Shown here: positions 11,130 to 25,451 of the stretch, piece after piece
Layout of the letters: each line of letters begins with the position of its first letter
Position numbering within the stretch: position 1 is the stretch's first letter
Origin: Tipula vernalis
Lineage: Eukaryota; Arthropoda; Insecta; Diptera; Tipulidae
DNA length: 64,000 nt
NCBI GenBank assembly: GCA_958295665.1
Contig: OY282560.1
Location: 268,995,315 to 269,059,314 of the forward strand
Reading direction: 5' to 3'
Made by a program: the position numbers and the translations under genes
Notes under the pieces: model-generated
The model's database searches: none
What the model was told of the DNA's origin: nothing
Seen by the model: only the letters and a program-made list of their open reading frames with translations

Positions 11130-11381
11130 GAAATTACTCTAAAATCGGAACAAAACAAACGAAAACATTTCCATTAATTATTACATTATTGCATATACTT
11201 TTTATTTCAAACAAATATAACAGGTCATTGTATAAAAAATAAATAATGGAATAATATATTAATTCAGGAAAATTACTAAATATTTTCATTAAAACTACAT
11301 ATCTATAATGAAAATAGACGAATGAGTTGATTTTTTATTTTTATTGCAAACGCATATTCTTAGCCAGTGCAAATAAAAATT

Positions 11382-12786
11382 CTAATTCGTTATATTGGGT
11401 TTTATTTTCCAGAACTCTTGATATTCGATTTTTTTTTGAATATATTTAATTTTCTTAGATGGAGGCGGTGCTCCACTTTGATACTTTCCAATTTCAGCTT
11501 TTATGAAAATGATTTCTTTGTGCAGTTCATTTATTATTTTATAAACGCCAACGTGCTCCGCATCAATTATTTTATGTATGCGATGATGCCAAGATTCAGC
11601 GAAGTTTTGAGTCCTTGGTAAGTTTTTTAAATTACGATTAAAACAACTCCAAAAACATGGTGAGAATTGAGGTGGTCGGTTGTTTTTCCATATATATAAT
11701 TCTCTGAAAACCATGTGGCCACTTTTCGACCATCATCATCTAGGACCTCAACCAGTTTACCAAAATACCGCATTATTTGCGCACTCGAAATAAAACTTAA
11801 AGCAAGTATGGCACGCATCTTTAAAGAAAAATCTTCGTTGTGGCCATATTTTGAAGTAAAGCCCATAGCTTGAATGCGGCGATATATTATTTGGCCAAGA
11901 TGGAAATGGCATCCTTCGGTTTGGATGTCTGAAAAATTGTTTTTCAACGAGTTAATGGCAGCCTTTTCAAAATCTGTGATTGATAATTTTGGCTCCAGCT
12001 TAACGTTATTTTCCGCTGCGTAATCAATGAGCATTTGAAACATCCTGTCATAAACTGATTCAGTCTTCGCTGAACAAAAACCAAACGCTAAAGGAAAAGC
12101 CTTCGACCCATTAACATCTGCGTGAATGGTGTACAGTTGCTTAAATATGGAAGGGACTATTTTAAAAGTACCATCTAGCATCCAATATTTAGCACACCCC
12201 AAGAATTTCACAAATTGCAGATTTGTAATCACAATGACGCGTTGTTCGTCGAAAAATTCATCCAGCGCTACAAAGGTTTCGTCCTTTTCTTTAATGAAAT
12301 TAACATCCAAATGAAATTTCAAATTTTCCGGCTCCTTTGGAAATGTATTTTGTTTCTTTTTCATACGAGTTACAATTTGTCTCATAGCTCTGGTCGATGG
12401 AAAATTACTTCCTATATCATCTGTACTCCGGGAAACCAGATCTTGAACCATTTGACACACCCGTTTTCGTTCATTCTTAGATGCATCATCTTTCAAATCC
12501 GTTAATGCATTTGCTACCCCTATGGTTACAGCATTGGGATCATGGTTATGATGCCCGGTCTCCTTCTGCAACTTATGCTCACTATTCGTTCCTATTTTAG
12601 TAATGCATTTTGCATTACATTTGTTTGGTTCGACTAACCTCTTCTCACATGCCCAATAAAACAAATCATTTTTAACTAATAGTTTGTTAAAACTGAATCC
12701 ATCTAAATTTAATTTTGGTTTTCCTTTTGTGGATTTAAATAAAACACAATATTTTTCTCCTTGGGTAATATTCGGAGTTGTAATTA
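11382..12786 (-). pseudogene. MULE transposase with FLYWCH zinc finger
   Basis: Reading on the minus strand from ~12786, the FLYWCH-type domain comes first (GKPKLNLDGFSFNKLLVK, FYWACEKR, CNAKC, HNH), without an ATG, so a 5' exon may be missing. The MULE catalytic domain follows: D in YWMLDGTFKIVP, D in LSITDFEKAAINS, then CHFHLGQ. The frame shifts at about 11690, inside a TATATAT run. The next frame carries RPPQFSPCFW and TQNFAESWHHRI, which holds the presumed catalytic E, and ends at 11382. All three acidic residues are present; one frameshift breaks the protein. Its position between the inverted arrays identifies it as the element's own transposase. Confidence 0.88.
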
Positions 12787-12889
12787 AATAATATAATATG
12801 CACAGTTAATTTCATGCATCACTTTTGCCACAGCCAACTTTATATCACTAAGAAAAAATATTAAAACAAAACAAACTTGTAATTTGGCT

Positions 12890-13041
12890 AAAACTACTTT
12901 GATTATAGCTTTTTTGATTAAACGTACATTTGCCATTCAATTTGTTTTGTTATTTGATATTTGCCAAATATACAAATTTGCCAAAGATATTTTGATGAAA
13001 CATAACTTTGTTAAATGTCGTTTGCCATTTAAACGGCTCCC
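12890..13041 (-). repeat. Right terminal array of GGCAAA units
   Basis: About nine degenerate ~15-bp units, inverse to the left array, ending at the GGG terminus at 13041. It is shorter than the left array and has no palindrome. Confidence 0.75.
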
Positions 13042-13252
13042 CTGTGCTTCACTTAGGCTACACACTTGTCAGCAAAATGAACTAATTTAACTAAAATAAA
13101 AGAAGAAAAGTTTTTTTTTTTTATTCATTTTTACAATAATTTTTCATTTACAGAAAGAGAACTCAGCCCGACATTACTTGATTAGTAAGACGGATATTTT
13201 TTAATGTGTTATCCTTTGATAGTTTTTAATTAAGTTTCTTCTTGGTTTTTCC

Positions 13253-13456
13253 ATGGTCCAAGGCTCTCGTCAACCAACACTTATCAAGGAACACATTCTA
13301 ACAGTCCTCCTAATAGTGCCTCCAACACCATCTGATGTGTTGAAGTGGCCCCCGTATAGCCCAAACTTAAACCCAATAGAAAATGTTTCGTCTATAATGA
13401 AGCTAGACGTAGCAAGAAAGTGCCCAGAATCAATTCAAGCTTTAAAATTTTGTTGA
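13253..13456 (+). pseudogene. Tc1-like transposase fragment (third catalytic block)
   Basis: The frame contains WPPYSPNLNPIENVSSIMK, the conserved block around the last catalytic acidic residue of Tc1-like transposases. Earlier catalytic blocks and terminal inverted repeats were not found. About 70 residues remain. Confidence 0.75.
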
Positions 13457-13459
13457 TGA

Positions 13460-15840
13460 ACATCTAGGAATCCATACCTTTTCCGACTTTGAAAAATTTA
13501 TCAAACTTATCACAAAAAAAATAAGAAAGAAGTGTTTAATTCATTCCATTACTTTAGCTCCAATCAATGTGTTTTGAATATTTTGGTATTTTTTCGGGTT
13601 TCCCCTCCTAATTGCAGATACATTTATTTCCTTTTTTTTTTTTTGAAAAAATTGGGGCATAAATGTATTTAAAATAAAACAATAAGTCAATTGCTTTAAA
13701 CTGTTATGTAATTTTAGCAACCAAGACTCCATTTTTTACAAAAATTTGTTTGACCAAATTTTTTTTTTGCAAAGCATTGTATGCATGTATATTCAAGTCA
13801 AGTCTTTTTAAAGTTTTCGTAAGGCCAACTAATTAATACAATAATTAACGTTTGTTAACTTTTAAAATTTTATTAGCTAACGGATTGAACATTTTATATT
13901 GCGTAAAATAAAATAAAGCAAATGCCGCCATACACCTAAATAAAATATACAGGTAAAATTTGCATTTATTATTAAGATTGCCCGTTAAATTAAAGACGGC
14001 GAGAATTGATTTATGGCGACAAATAAGTAATGTACCTTACCTATATTCTTATCTAGTATTTACCAACCGCCTCAAAACATGTTTGTTGTAAAATTTATAA
14101 TATATAAATCAGTCACGGATTTATATTGTACAATTCAAAATTGTTACCAGTAAAAATATCATCGTTTACGTGAATTAAATGTTTAAAATTAAAATTTATT
14201 GTTTTGTAATTTGGCTAAAATCATACAAATTAAAATTTATATGTATTGTTGTAAATTTATAAACCAAATCGAAAAAATAAATTAGAAAACATAATTAATT
14301 TACATTTTCTTGTTCCATTTTATTTACTTCAAAATCGATTAATATAAATTTTTTAAATAAATTACAAATTTTATTTGCATAAACAATAACACACAAAAAG
14401 TTAATATTTTAAAATAAACCATCTGTGTATCTTCTCATGAAATTTGAATAAATAAAAAAAATTTGTAAAAATAATTTAATTTTTTTTTTTTATTGTTTAA
14501 CAAAAATAAAATTTACAATTCATTGATTCGAATAATAATAATAATTATTATTATTATTATTACAACAACTAGTAACTATCTACATATTTTTATTTTTAAT
14601 TTACTAATTTTATGGTAAATAAACAGAACAGTAACAACAACAAAATTTTAAGCATTTATAATGAAAATTAAATTAATTTTTTTTTTTTTAATTTTTTGCA
14701 ATTAATATTTTTACATTTTTTGTATTGTACATATATAGTATAGCACCAATTGATTAACATAAAAATACAAAAATTTATTATGAAGTTTCACATTAACGTG
14801 TGAATTCTCTCGATTTGGATATATTGTATGTATGCAGACATAAAATATGTATATACATTATTCATATACACACAATGAATTGATAATAATAAATAATAAT
14901 TTAATTTTAACGTTTGTTAAATGTATTGATAATTGTTAAAACATGAATTGTACATTTTTATTTTCTATATTTAAATTAATTGTGAATGTTAATTAATTTT
15001 CGTATGATCGTGTAAGAATTTATCAATGAAGTATGCATGTTCATACATAACTAATATTTGTTGGGTTGGTTGCATGACTTAATGGTACACAATGAGAATT
15101 ATTGTGATAATTTTTATTTTATGTTACGGAATCAATTTTGACCCAGTTATGTTTTTTTATCGTCTTGTGACAAATAAAAATGATGACATATTTTATTCAA
15201 ACAAAATAAGATGTTCGAGTATTGTTACATCAATTGAAGGGAAACGGATTGATCGATGATAGTTATATAGAGAACTGTTTAAATATCACATTTTCCTGAG
15301 TTTACGTAATGTGCATATTTATTTCTATAGAACGAGAAAATAGTTGAATAAACAACGTATCTGGGTTAACACTTTAAACGTATAGTAGAGCTAAATAATA
15401 TAAGGAGCTTCCATGATTTGACGGGTTAGCAGCAAAATTAAAAAAAAAAGACAATTCACGCGCCACAGAAGTGAAACTTTTGAAGCTGTAAATTTGTGGT
15501 TACTTTCATTTATCGTCCAAAGGTGCGGTTGGCATATATGTATAGTAAAATGAGCAGCTTTACCGCAGAAAGATTAGAAGAAAAATGCAAGTGATCCTTA
15601 TAGTGGTGTACACTACAATATCTAGTTATTTTCCTCAATCTGTCTACGTGATATTGGCAAAACAGGATTATCACAAGTTACAACTCTATACAAAATAATA
15701 AACCACAATTCTAAGATATAATGATCAGCGTAGGAAATAGGAATACTGTGCAAGATAAAACAATTTTACATAATACTATTATTAACGGGTTGAGCTTAAA
15801 ATCCTACAAAAACAAAAAATTAAATCCATATTAATGACCC
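13460..15840. other. AT-rich region without recognisable genes
   Basis: Mostly A/T runs and short simple repeats. An AAT/ATT repeat that folds on itself lies at about 14530-14562. No frame above background, splice-bounded exon or paired repeat was seen. Confidence 0.6.
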
Positions 15841-15849
15841 AAATGCAAA

Positions 15850-15935
15850 TAATTTTTTGCTTGGGAATTTTGAACTTGGGAATTTTTAATTTGGGGATTT
15901 CTCAAAACCTTGGGGATTTTGTGATTTGGTATTTT
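15850..15935 (+). repeat. Degenerate ~15-bp TTGGGAATTTT repeat
   Basis: Five consecutive units such as TTGGGAATTTTGAAC and TTGGGGATTTTGTGA, with a period of 14-18 bp. It resembles the unit size of the MULE ends at 10841 but has a different motif. No partner array was found. Confidence 0.6.
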
Positions 15936-16190
15936 ATTAATGGATATTTTATGCCTCTCCCCAGAGAGGAACTTTACAATATATTTTTAAATAATTTACA
16001 ATAGAAAAATCGTTTCTATATTTTTATTAAAAAATTCAATAGAAACCATTACAAAAAAAGTTCAGCCTTATTTTCATTTCAGAAGCATTATTTTGAATAT
16101 TTCGTAACATTCTTAAATAAAAAATAATTATATACAAATATATATATATATGTACATATTAAAAAAAGAAATCATTTTTAATTGATATTT

Positions 16191-16517
16191 TTAATCGGAA
16201 TCCGAAGGTTCAGAATCGGTAGGTTTGTCGAATGGCATTCCGATATGTTGGGCGAAACCTTCCAAAAATTGGAAAAATCGTTTGGTATTTTTTTTTTGTT
16301 GCGTTTGCACTCTTCTGTCAGACGTTTCAGTCCCTATAAATGAATTTTCAGGGTTTTGCACATATATGCCCAGGCGGCTGCTCATGAGAAGGGGTGGGTT
16401 TATCGTGTGTAAACCGATCCCATAAGAATGCGTGAGATCGAAATACGGCCAGTCGACAGCGGCGAGTTCCCCATTTTCTGTTTGAACTCCAGTGGGTGGA
16501 TTTAGTAGTTCCCAAAA
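16191..16517 (-). CDS. Orphan 109-codon coding-like stretch, function unknown
   Basis: An open frame from 16517 (just after a stop) to a TAA at 16191. Composition is protein-like: a run with WPYFDLTHSYGIGLHTINPP, then SSRLGIYVQNPENSFIG, a basic stretch, FFQFLEGFAQHIGMPF, and an acidic terminus SEPSDSD. GC is higher than in the flanks. The only internal ATG (16385) gives 64 codons; the better-looking upstream part has no start, so it may be a terminal exon of a host gene or a gene fragment. I saw no good acceptor AG at its 5' edge. I do not recognise the family and assign no function. Confidence 0.45.
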   Translation of the reverse strand, partial: FWELLNPPTGVQTENGELAAVDWPYFDLTHSYGIGLHTINPPLLMSSRLGIYVQNPENSFIGTETSDRRVQTQQKKNTKRFFQFLEGFAQHIGMPFDKPTDSEPSDSD

Positions 16518-16964
16518 TTAATAAAACCTTAATGAATATACTCAAACAAAAATATTATGGTCATACTACTGACTTTGTATTGGTTTAATAAATATTTCCA
16601 CTTAATTCGAAGTTGGTCCGGAGGTAATTCTGCTGTGTTCCTTATAATTCTGAAATTTATTTTTTATTGCAGGTACGGATTCTACGACTAAAAGTACGTA
16701 TGATTTGAATGAAATATTTTGTTCGGTTCATGATAGATGGCGTTGTAATCGACGAAATTCAATTTTTTCAATTTCTTCTTCTTAGAACACACGCATTCGA
16801 TTCTGCAATACGTTTGAAATAAAAAACATCACGTTTTCATTGGAAATACTCGAAATTCGTCATCAAAACAATTTATTCAGTTTTGTAAATCACATTTAAC
16901 GTTTGTGTTATTTCTTATCTTCATGTTTTTCGTAATTGCAAAATAAACGATAAAATACTATAGA

Positions 16965-17069
16965 ATGGACCGTTTAACTGTGCCAGAGAAAATTGAAATG
17001 GTTCTGGTTTATGGAGAAGCTGGCAGAAATCTTGAAAATGCTGTTGCTATTTACGCTCAACGTTTTCCG
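16965..17069 (+). pseudogene. DUF4817-like helix-turn-helix fragment
   Basis: From ATG 16965: MDRLTVPEKIEMVLVYGEA, then an AIYAQRFP end, the pattern of the DUF4817 HTH found at the N-terminus of many insect transposase-like proteins. The frame then enters GTAAATATATA and (TA)n. Either this is a splice donor with a (TA)n-rich intron, or the microsatellite has replaced the rest. Flanks 16520-16960 and 17152-17557 show no further convincing coding. Confidence 0.6.
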
Positions 17070-17073
17070 GTAA

Positions 17074-17151
<78 letters not shown>
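17070..17151. repeat. (TA)n microsatellite
   Basis: About 80 bp of TA with one interrupting ACAT, directly after the DUF4817-like fragment. Confidence 0.97.
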
Positions 17152-17153
<2 letters not shown>

Positions 17154-17556
17154 GCTTTGACTTATGAAAAATAGCTTTGACTTTTGAGTCAAATGGATGT
17201 GTTTTTATTTCATTTATTCTTCAAATAATTTAAATTCTAATTTTTAAAAAAAACTTTGTGCAGAACAGCAAAATAGCCGAACCGTAGTGATACTATTTTG
17301 GATGGATGTGAGAAACTGGTTCCAACCGCCGTTCAACAAATGTACCACAATCCTCAATTCGGAAAATGAGAATGCAAGGATCTTGATGAAAATGCTTGGA
17401 GGGATGACCCAGGATATATGATTGATTTGAATACCGGGTCTGTGATCTTGGCGCAGTTTTTTTGTATTATTTTGTTTTCGACCACTCCTGACACAAGCTA
17501 TTACGAATGAGCTCTTGCTCAAAATATATTGTGTTAAAAGCTAAATTTAATAAGAA

Positions 17557-17559
<3 letters not shown>

Positions 17560-17647
<88 letters not shown>
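17560..17647. repeat. (TA)n microsatellite at LTR boundary
   Basis: About 88 bp of TA with one TTTATA interruption; it abuts the LTR that begins at 17648. Confidence 0.95.
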
Positions 17648-17651
<4 letters not shown>

Positions 17652-17957
17652 GTAAGTTCGGTTTAGAACGATGTAACCGATTGAATATATCATCAAGTGA
17701 TGCACACCGTCTCACATGCGAGCATTGTAGTTAAAGATAGAACCACCATGTTGAACGGTGCATCTGTGGATGGATCACATTTGAAATAAGTAACGAATTA
17801 TTTTGTTGTATAAGTTTTTTTTTAATATAAGCGTTGATGTAGTTAGCTTGTAAATTTGTTTTGCTAATAAATGAACCGTGTTATCGAAACAATTTGTTTT
17901 ATTGTGCGACAAGCGTCATCATATAGATCCTACAACCTTTGGGGGCTCAACCGGGAT
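17648..17957 (+). repeat. 5' LTR with tRNA-Pro-type primer-binding site
   Basis: The segment 17648-17934 starts TGTGGTAAG and ends CCTACA, the usual TG...CA form. Five bases on, at 17940-17957, lies TGGGGGCTCAACCGGGAT, which resembles primer-binding sites matching the 3' end of tRNA-Pro. An AATAAATG signal occurs within the LTR near 17867. No second LTR was found in the window, so the call rests on the termini, the PBS and the downstream gag. Confidence 0.72.
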
Positions 17958-18211
17958 CTTTTAAGGCGTCAACTTTTAAAAATCCAGGAAAATAATTACA
18001 ATATAAAAAAAAACAATAAGTAAAATTGATTGTTGTGTTTTTCGTGGATATCATGCGGTGAACAACATGAAGATATGTTTAAAGATGATGATTCCAACAA
18101 AACATTGAGTGCCGATGAGATACACGAAGGTAATAACGAGTTTAATAAAACTGTTGTGCATCATGCGTATATTTCGAGGTTAGGAAAGTAAACGAAAGCG
18201 GCGATGGTATT

Positions 18212-18913
18212 GTGAAGGTGAATGCACAAACTGACGAGAATGTTTATTGTGATGCTCGAAGAGTTGCAGATGAGTCCAGTTATTTAACTTTCAAAGACGT
18301 TGAAGAATCGATAACGCGATTTGTCGGAGATGATGCGGTGGAACAACCTACAAAAGCTGATTTATTGCAAACGCCTGTTGATAAGAACGGCAAAGGAATT
18401 TTTATCGAGTTTGGCTCTGTCACGTATCAATACTTATGAGAAATTACGTGTGGCTCATGTAAAAGAATTTTTGATGTGTAATAACTGAAGACCTGTAAGA
18501 AGCTTTCCAATGAGACGTACAAACAATATGTTAATAAAACGAAGGAAATTAACAAACCGGGTAATATTGAAGATCAAGCTTTGATTAATTATATTGTCAA
18601 AGGAATTGGAGATGATGAGCGTAACAAAATAATGTTGTACCGTGCAGAGAACTTTGATGAGTTGCGAAAACGGCTGGAACAATACGAAAAAATAAAGTTG
18701 CAAATGCTGGAAAACCGAAACCCATCGCACAATTTTTATAAACTACGAAGTATTGAAGTTAAAGGCAAACCAGATGTAAAGACAGCAAATTCGGGTAAAT
18801 GTTTCAACTGCAATAGTAACGATCATATGAGGTCAGCGTGTCCCTATTGTAACAATTGTATGTTAAAAAAAAAAAATTCTGCGATCATGCTTCATCGGTT
18901 TATTTGTAAATAA
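18212..18913 (+). pseudogene. Gag fragments with CCHC zinc knuckle (retroelement B1)
   Basis: Two open stretches in different frames (18212-18439 and 18581-18913) follow the LTR and PBS. The first resembles a Gag N-terminus (DESSYLTFKDVEESITRFVG). The second has IVKGIGDDERNKIMLYRA and ends in a CCHC knuckle, CFNCNSNDHMRSAC, followed by more cysteines. Gag would package element RNA. Stops between the two stretches and the loss of frame after an A-run at 18867 mark it as decayed. It may or may not belong with the pol segment at 21500-23277. Confidence 0.72.
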
Positions 18914-19004
18914 ATTTGGTAATTTATTGACGCACTGTGTAGCCACAGCATAATTACAATTTGTATTGGCCGGCCAAACAGTTTATTTAGAGACGGTTTA
19001 ATGT

Positions 19005-21495
<2,491 letters not shown>

Positions 21496-21499
21496 AACT

Positions 21500-23277
21500 A
21501 CACAACGCATCGTTACACTATATACAGAAAGGTAAACGCTGTTTCTTGTGTGGTGAATTTGGGCATGAGTTAAAAGTTTGCCCAAAGAAGAGGACTCAAG
21601 AGGTTGTGCAGGCTGAAAATAGGAACGTGACATCAGGGGCATTCAGTTCTAATCGTGAGGTGAGATTATTATCAAATAGTAACTACAAGAGGATTGAAAT
21701 AGTTACACAAAATTATACAAAAGTTGTCGAATGTTTGATAGCTGGTAGCAAAATATCTGCAATGACAAAAGACATTTATGAAAGCCTAGGTTCACTCGAG
21801 ATTACATATAATCCATAGATACCCACGGGGTTTGCAGCAACGAAAATCGAGAGTTTGGGTGCATTTGTTCTAACGTGTAGAATTGACATTGAAAGTTACA
21901 ATATAATTTGTCGTGTTGTTTCGATGTCGGCGATGCCAATGATGATGATTCTGGGAGATAATGTTTTACGAAATGTAATTTTGGTTGTAGTGCGAGGCTT
22001 CGCACTTAATAAAATCGACTGGCAATTGTTGTCAAGACTTTGCCACAATTAAAGAATTTTCCAATCATATGATGAATAAAGTACAATAAAAAGTAACCAG
22101 CGATGAATTATTGAGCAACTCGTGTTTTGATTTTACCGATATAAGTATGCTACAGTGCTTTATGTTGAATGAAAGAAATAAACCGTCTGATTATGTCGAG
22201 CTTAGGCATATTTGAAATGGAGCTGATCGATTCAGACTCGTTAATCTGATTGATAATTATAAACCGGAGAAGACCATTAAACTGAAAGCTGAGATGACAA
22301 TAATTTTAGAGGATGATAAACTTGTCTATTGTCGACCAAGAAAAACATCAATCTTAGAGCATAAAGTGATCGATGATCAGGTGAAAGGGTGGTTAAAAGA
22401 TGGAATTTTGAGGCCGAGTGTTTCAAATTATTCACGTCCAGTGTTACTGCTTAATAAGAAACATGGAAATAAAAGGCTTTGCGTTGACTTCAGAGCATTA
22501 AATAAAAAGGTAGTCAAAGATAGGTGGTATCCATTACCTTTGATAGAGCAACAAATAGATAAACTAGCGAATGTGAGGTGGAACTCTACGCTGGATTTGA
22601 CAAATGGGGTTTTCCACGTATCTCTGTCAGAAAAGAGTCGAGAATATTTGAGCATCGTGATGCATCACGGGCAATATGAATTTCAGAAAGCTCCTTTTGG
22701 AGTTGGTAATTCTACGTCCGTTTTTCAACGGTTTGTTAATGACATGTTCCGAAATTTAATCTAGGAGAAGAAGGTAATAACGTACCTAGATGCAGTACGA
22801 AATTTTAAGGAGACACTTCTCGTTGCTAGAACCGCAGGATTGGAAATCAATTGGAAAAAGTGTCAGATAATGCAGAGGAAAATTCAGTAACTTGGGCATT
22901 TGACTGAAGACGGCAACACACGACCATCAACGGAAAAAATAAAAGCTGTGACAAATTATCCGACGCCGAAGTCGACGAAAGATGTGCAAAGTTTCCAAGG
23001 GTTGACGGGATATTTCCGAAAATTATCATTAAGCAATTTATTGAAGAAGGATGTCCTATTCAAATTTGGAGAAGATCAATTGTCAGCATTTCAAATGCTA
23101 AAGGCGATTTTGGCTAGTGACCCAGTATTAAAAATATTTAATTTTGGATTGGAGGCGGAACTTCATACAGATGCCAGTAAGATGGGTTATGGCGCTATCC
23201 TATTTCAGCGGTGCGAAGAAGATGGAGTGATTCATCCAGTACAGTATCTGAGTCGTAAAACCAATCCACCAAATTAA
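21500..23277 (+). pseudogene. Ty3/gypsy zinc knuckle, RT and RNase H remnant (B2)
   Basis: In order: CCHC knuckle CFLCGEFGHELKVC (21540), a protease-like stretch (VVECLIAGSKISAMTKDIYE), RT (22294-22764: LLNKKHGNKRLCVDFRALN, STLDLTNGVFHV, APFGVGNSTSVFQRF), then a stop and frame change. The polymerase box reads YLDA where YLDD is expected, so a catalytic aspartate is lost. A deletion follows, then EDGNTRPSTEKIKAV, FQGLTGYFRKL and the RNase H start LHTDASKMGYGAILFQ. It stops at 23277 with no integrase. Plus strand, several frames: clearly dead. Confidence 0.87.
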
Positions 23278-23289
23278 AATTACTAGTAT

Positions 23290-24130
23290 TAAGTATTTAC
23301 TTTTTAAAAACTAATAATCGGCGTTATTGGATTCATCCAATAAATTTAAAAAGATTGTGTAGCGATGAATACCTTGAAAAATACAATGCAATACAATTTG
23401 TGGTACTGATTCCACCAAATGTAACTGGCATATTACAACTCTTGGACGTCGCTATAAATCCTGTTTCACGGAATTTATTAAATTATTAGAAAAATTGCCT
23501 GAGAAATATTTTCGAATGTCACAGGGACAGTTTAATTTTAGATTATCTAATTTATATATAAAAAGTTACTACCGAAAAGATGCTGTAGAAGTGACATAAT
23601 TTTCCCAAAAGAAAAACTCGCAATTACTTTACACAAATCTACTGCATATTGGTCTGCCCACCCAACGTCTGAGGTATGGGGAAATAATGTCAAAGAATAT
23701 TACCAGAAATGGAACTTTCCTAATTGTTTATCGGCTATCGTTGGCAAGCACATTTATATGTATGCTCGATGGCATATGGTTCCAATTGCGATTCTGCCGT
23801 CTTTAAACATTCCCATTTTAGTGAAGCATTTCTAAGTCATCCGGAAGCATTGGGAATACCGCTAGAAATGTTGCTACCAAATCCCAATTCTAAATTACCA
23901 TGATTATTAGCATGATTATTGGAGATGAAGCTTTTGGCTTAAAACCAATCCGTATCCTGGAAAAGATTTAACTTTATAACAAAGAATTTTTAATTATAGG
24001 TAGGAATAATTAAGATAGACCTAATTAATCTATATAATTATATGTAATTCTTGCAGGTTGTCAAGAGCAAGACGTGTTACTGAGAACACTTTCGGCGTTC
24101 TTGTTAATATCTCTTCTTGTCAATTAAAAT
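23290..24130 (+). pseudogene. Second Harbinger-type transposase, heavily decayed
   Basis: Scattered frames read the conserved order of a HARBI1-like protein: RRYWIHPINLKR (~23315), FTEFIKLLEKLPEKYFRMS (~23475), YYQKWNFPNCLSAI (~23700), a GAYGSNCDSAVFKHS block (~23765), IIIGDEAFGL (~23900), and LSRARRVTENTFGVLV (~24060), which holds the last catalytic E. A short intron with GTAGGA...TTGCAG (about 24000-24055) splits FNY from RLSRARR. A PPNVTGILQLLDVA segment at ~23420 looks more like a DDE_1 (pogo-type) block and may be a separate scrap. No terminal repeats were found. Confidence 0.7.
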
Positions 24131-24542
24131 AGTATTCTGTTGCGTAATTTTACACAATTTGATTAAAACCGAAGTTGACCAACTTGATGCTAGGAAGCTT
24201 GTTAGTACTCGCATATAAACTTTGGATACTGTTCCATTACAGAATATTCCTGCTTAATAAATAACTAAATATGTTAATAATACACATATTTCATTTAATA
24301 TTAATATCAACTCAGTCCCAAATTTTAAATTTCTGTCATCACTTCGACCTCCTCTAACAAAATAACACATTTTTTTGAAGCTGAAGCTTCTGAAAATTCG
24401 AAAAATACTACCACAAAAAAACTACCCCAAATTTGTTTTCAAGTAATTCACGATGTAAGCGATAAACAAAAAAATTAAACCGTGTAACGTAATTAACTTT
24501 GACCAAACTCCACGGTATTTTAGTCGGAATATAAGATGAAAA

Positions 24543-25451
24543 TTACCTTTGCGTTGGCCATGCTATTTTTTCGTGACGCAACCATGCTGGTCCCTCCCGC
24601 CATAGTGAATGATTTATTAACTCTGAAGGCATGAGACCTCGTGAAGCGCAGTCACATGGATTTGATTTCGTATCTACGTGTTGCCATATAGTGTGAGGTA
24701 GCCATTTATGAATTTGGGACGACCGATTTGCAATAAATGTTGGTAATGTGGCGGGCTGTTTTGTTAACCAATGCAGCACTATTTCGGAATCCGTCCAAGA
24801 GTATAAAGGTATGTTTTTGATTTTTAGGCTCTTGAGAACGGAATTTGAAAGTTTAGCCATAAATGTGCTGCTAATAATTCCAGTCTGGGAATTGTTACAG
24901 GACGAATTGGAGCCACCTTTGTTTTAGCTGCGATTAGATAAATTTGAGCTTCTCCATTTAGCTTGAATGTGCGTATGTAAAAAGCAGCTGCATAAGCGGT
25001 TTTGCTGGCATCGCGAAATCCGTGGGCTTCCATTCGGCGCTCGCTGAATTCTATATATCGTGGTATTCTGATCTGCTCAATTTCCTTTATCTCGTGCTTT
25101 ATACGGTTCGTATTAACACGATAATACCCATCCAAAGGACAACAGCCACAATTGTTGGAAGAGAGATTTTACGGTAATAATCATCGGTGATAACCATCCA
25201 AGTGGGTCAAACAAAAGAGATGCATCCGACAGAAGTTTGCGTTTAGTTAGGGATGATTCATCATAGACCATGTTGACCTTAAACATGAAATGGTCATCTT
25301 CACAATTCCAATGCAGTCCTAATACCTTATGACTATTGTCTTTCATCATTTCAATTGAACCGATTTTATTTATTGTTGACGTTGCTGTTGGCCAGGATTT
25401 CTTTGGTGTTGGATGTCCATTTGTGCAGGTTGACATATTGTAGATTTTCAC
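24543..25451 (-). pseudogene. Pao RT C-terminal and RNase H-like region
   Basis: Three overlapping frames. 25451-25113 reads KVLGLHWNCEDDHFMFKV and LSDASLLFDPLGWLSPMII, the conserved Pao block after RT. 25135-24824 reads HGFRDASKTAYAAAFYIRT and VTIPRLELLAAHL. 24860-24543 reads YSWTDSEIVLHWL and NPCDCASRGL. These are the hallmark motifs of Pao RNase H. Frame changes near 25120 and 24840 break it. Confidence 0.85.

Larger units (their letters stand above)
10841..13041 (-). mobile_element. Mutator-like element (MULE) with repetitive inverted ends
   Basis: CTGTGCTTC occurs at 10832-10840 and again at 13042-13050, a 9-bp target duplication as expected for MULEs. Both ends start GGG. Inside each end is an array of ~15-16-bp degenerate units beginning GGCAAA: 10855-11066 on the plus strand and 12890-13030 on the minus strand. 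Between them is a minus-strand transposase with a FLYWCH-type zinc finger. Similar animal MULEs have been described as Phantom; assignment to that group is from memory and untested. Confidence 0.9.

Noticed and set aside
17280..17480. Coding-like text (CEKLVPTAVQQMYHNPQF) after the DUF4817-like fragment
   Set aside because: Contains stops, no recognised family, no splice signals tying it to the upstream fragment.
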